From contig NZ_CP084550.1 in assembly GCF_021800405.1 (NCBI RefSeq), forward strand, positions 1,240,001 through 1,304,000: 64,000 nt of DNA, written 5' to 3'. Source of the DNA: Arthrobacter sp. FW306-07-I (GTDB lineage: Bacteria; Actinomycetota; Actinomycetes; Actinomycetales; Micrococcaceae). A model generated the notes under the pieces. It saw only the letters and a list, made by a program, of their open reading frames with translations. It was not told the origin of the DNA and ran no database searches. Position 1 is the stretch's first letter. Every line of letters starts with the position of its first letter. Shown here one piece after another: positions 63,344 to 64,000 of the stretch. The translations under genes and the position numbers were made by a program.

Positions 63344-64000
63344 GTGACTACTACAGCCACCTCAACCACAGCCGTCAGCAACCAGCCGCTGGCTGAGCTC
63401 GACCCCGAAATCGCCAAAGTCCTTGAGCAGGAGCTGGGCCGCCAGCGCGGCACCCTGGAAATGATTGCCTCCGAGAACTTCGCGCCCCGCGCCGTGATGG
63501 AGGCCCAGGGCTCCGTCCTCACCAACAAGTACGCCGAGGGCTACCCGGGCCGCCGCTACTACGGCGGCTGCGAATATGTTGACGTTGCAGAGCAGTTGGC
63601 CATCGACCGGGTCAAGGCACTGTTTGGCGCCGAGTTCGCCAACGTCCAGCCGCACTCCGGTGCACAGGCCAACGCCGCGGCCCTCTCCGCCATGATCACC
63701 CCCGGCGACAAGATCCTGGGCCTGTCCCTGGCCCACGGCGGCCACCTGACCCACGGCATGAAGCTGAACTTCTCCGGCAAGCTTTACGAAGTTGCCGCCT
63801 ACCAGGTGGAGGAAGACACCTTCCGGGTGGACATGGACAAGCTCCGCGAGCAGGCCATCAAGGAAAAGCCCCAGGTGATCATCGCCGGCTGGTCCGCCTA
63901 CCCGCGCCACCTGGACTTCGCCGCCTTCCGCTCCATCGCCGATGAAGTGGGCGCACTGCTCTGGACCGACATGGCACACTTCGCCGGCCTCGTGGCTGCA
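63344..64000 (+). CDS. glyA: Serine hydroxymethyltransferase, N-terminal part
   Basis: The first 219 residues of a PLP enzyme that converts serine and THF to glycine and methylene-THF. After a Thr-rich N-terminus come [45 protein letters not shown] and [10 protein letters not shown], all standard SHMT motifs. The window ends at TDMAHFAGL, before the PLP lysine, so the gene is cut by the window edge only. GGAG precedes the GTG start. It is controlled by the ZTP riboswitch. Confidence 0.96.
   Translation, partial: MTTTATSTTAVSNQPLAELDPEIAKVLEQELGRQRGTLEMIASENFAPRAVMEAQGSVLTNKYAEGYPGRRYYGGCEYVDVAEQLAIDRVKALFGAEFANVQPHSGAQANAAALSAMITPGDKILGLSLAHGGHLTHGMKLNFSGKLYEVAAYQVEEDTFRVDMDKLREQAIKEKPQVIIAGWSAYPRHLDFAAFRSIADEVGALLWTDMAHFAGLVAA

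Overview
The window is about 64 kb of high-GC DNA from an actinobacterium, most likely Arthrobacter or a close relative such as Pseudarthrobacter. Pointers to this are the monomeric isocitrate dehydrogenase, GAF-ANTAR and DUF6350 proteins, LAXTG-type sorting signals, many GTG/TTG starts, and starts that look leaderless. No plasmid or phage backbone is visible. It reads as chromosome with three insertion sequences.

Layout. 1-5.1 kb: TfoX-like protein, a tightly overlapping four-gene module (lipoprotein, unusual NRAMP-like transporter, two PRC-barrel proteins), a cold-shock protein and a double cupredoxin. 5.2-9 kb: gluconate regulator, kinase and permease, then an SDR. 9-15.8 kb: Excalibur lipoprotein, GAF-ANTAR regulator, divergent MocR/EamA pair with overlapping start codons, PaiB-like protein, RlmC and a DUF3846-like gene. 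15.8-16.9 kb: an intact IS481-family element with CCTAGG target duplications. 17-27.8 kb: reductase, GGDEF-EAL protein, GlsB-type protein, HAD phosphatase, UDP-glucose dehydrogenase with a GT4 mannosyltransferase, PRC/DUF2382 stress protein and a DUF6350 membrane protein. 27.9-36.5 kb: purN, a decayed DUF559 gene, an MFS transporter, purH, a small overlapping gene, a trypsin-like protease and icd. 36.6-41.3 kb: Ser/Thr kinase with lipoprotein, a repeat-rich LAXTG wall protein and a secreted companion. 41.5-44.8 kb: oxidoreductase and a MacB-like ABC pair. 44.97-48.81 kb: an IS3-family element with an apparent passenger gene, inserted in the loop of a terminator and itself interrupted by an IS30-family element. 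48.9-54.2 kb: multiple-sugar ABC importer (mmsA-mmsB-chvE order) with a ROK repressor; both promoter regions share a 17-bp motif. 54.5-61.5 kb: carbon-nitrogen hydrolase, PucR regulator, alanine racemase, APC permease and a flavin amino-acid oxidase/monooxygenase, suggesting uptake of an amino acid and conversion through an amide to an acid. 61.6-64 kb: gamma-carbonic anhydrase, purU, and a ZTP riboswitch in front of glyA, which runs off the window.

Connections. purN, purH, purU and glyA are all one-carbon/purine genes, and the ZTP riboswitch ties glyA to the 10-formyl-THF state. Two families of short intergenic repeats were found by eye: an inverted repeat built on TTGTCGTTTT (four copies) and a 50-bp GC-rich repeat (two copies). 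They occur together near purH and around the carbonic anhydrase gene.

All calls come from reading sequence and translated proteins; no database search or folding program was run.
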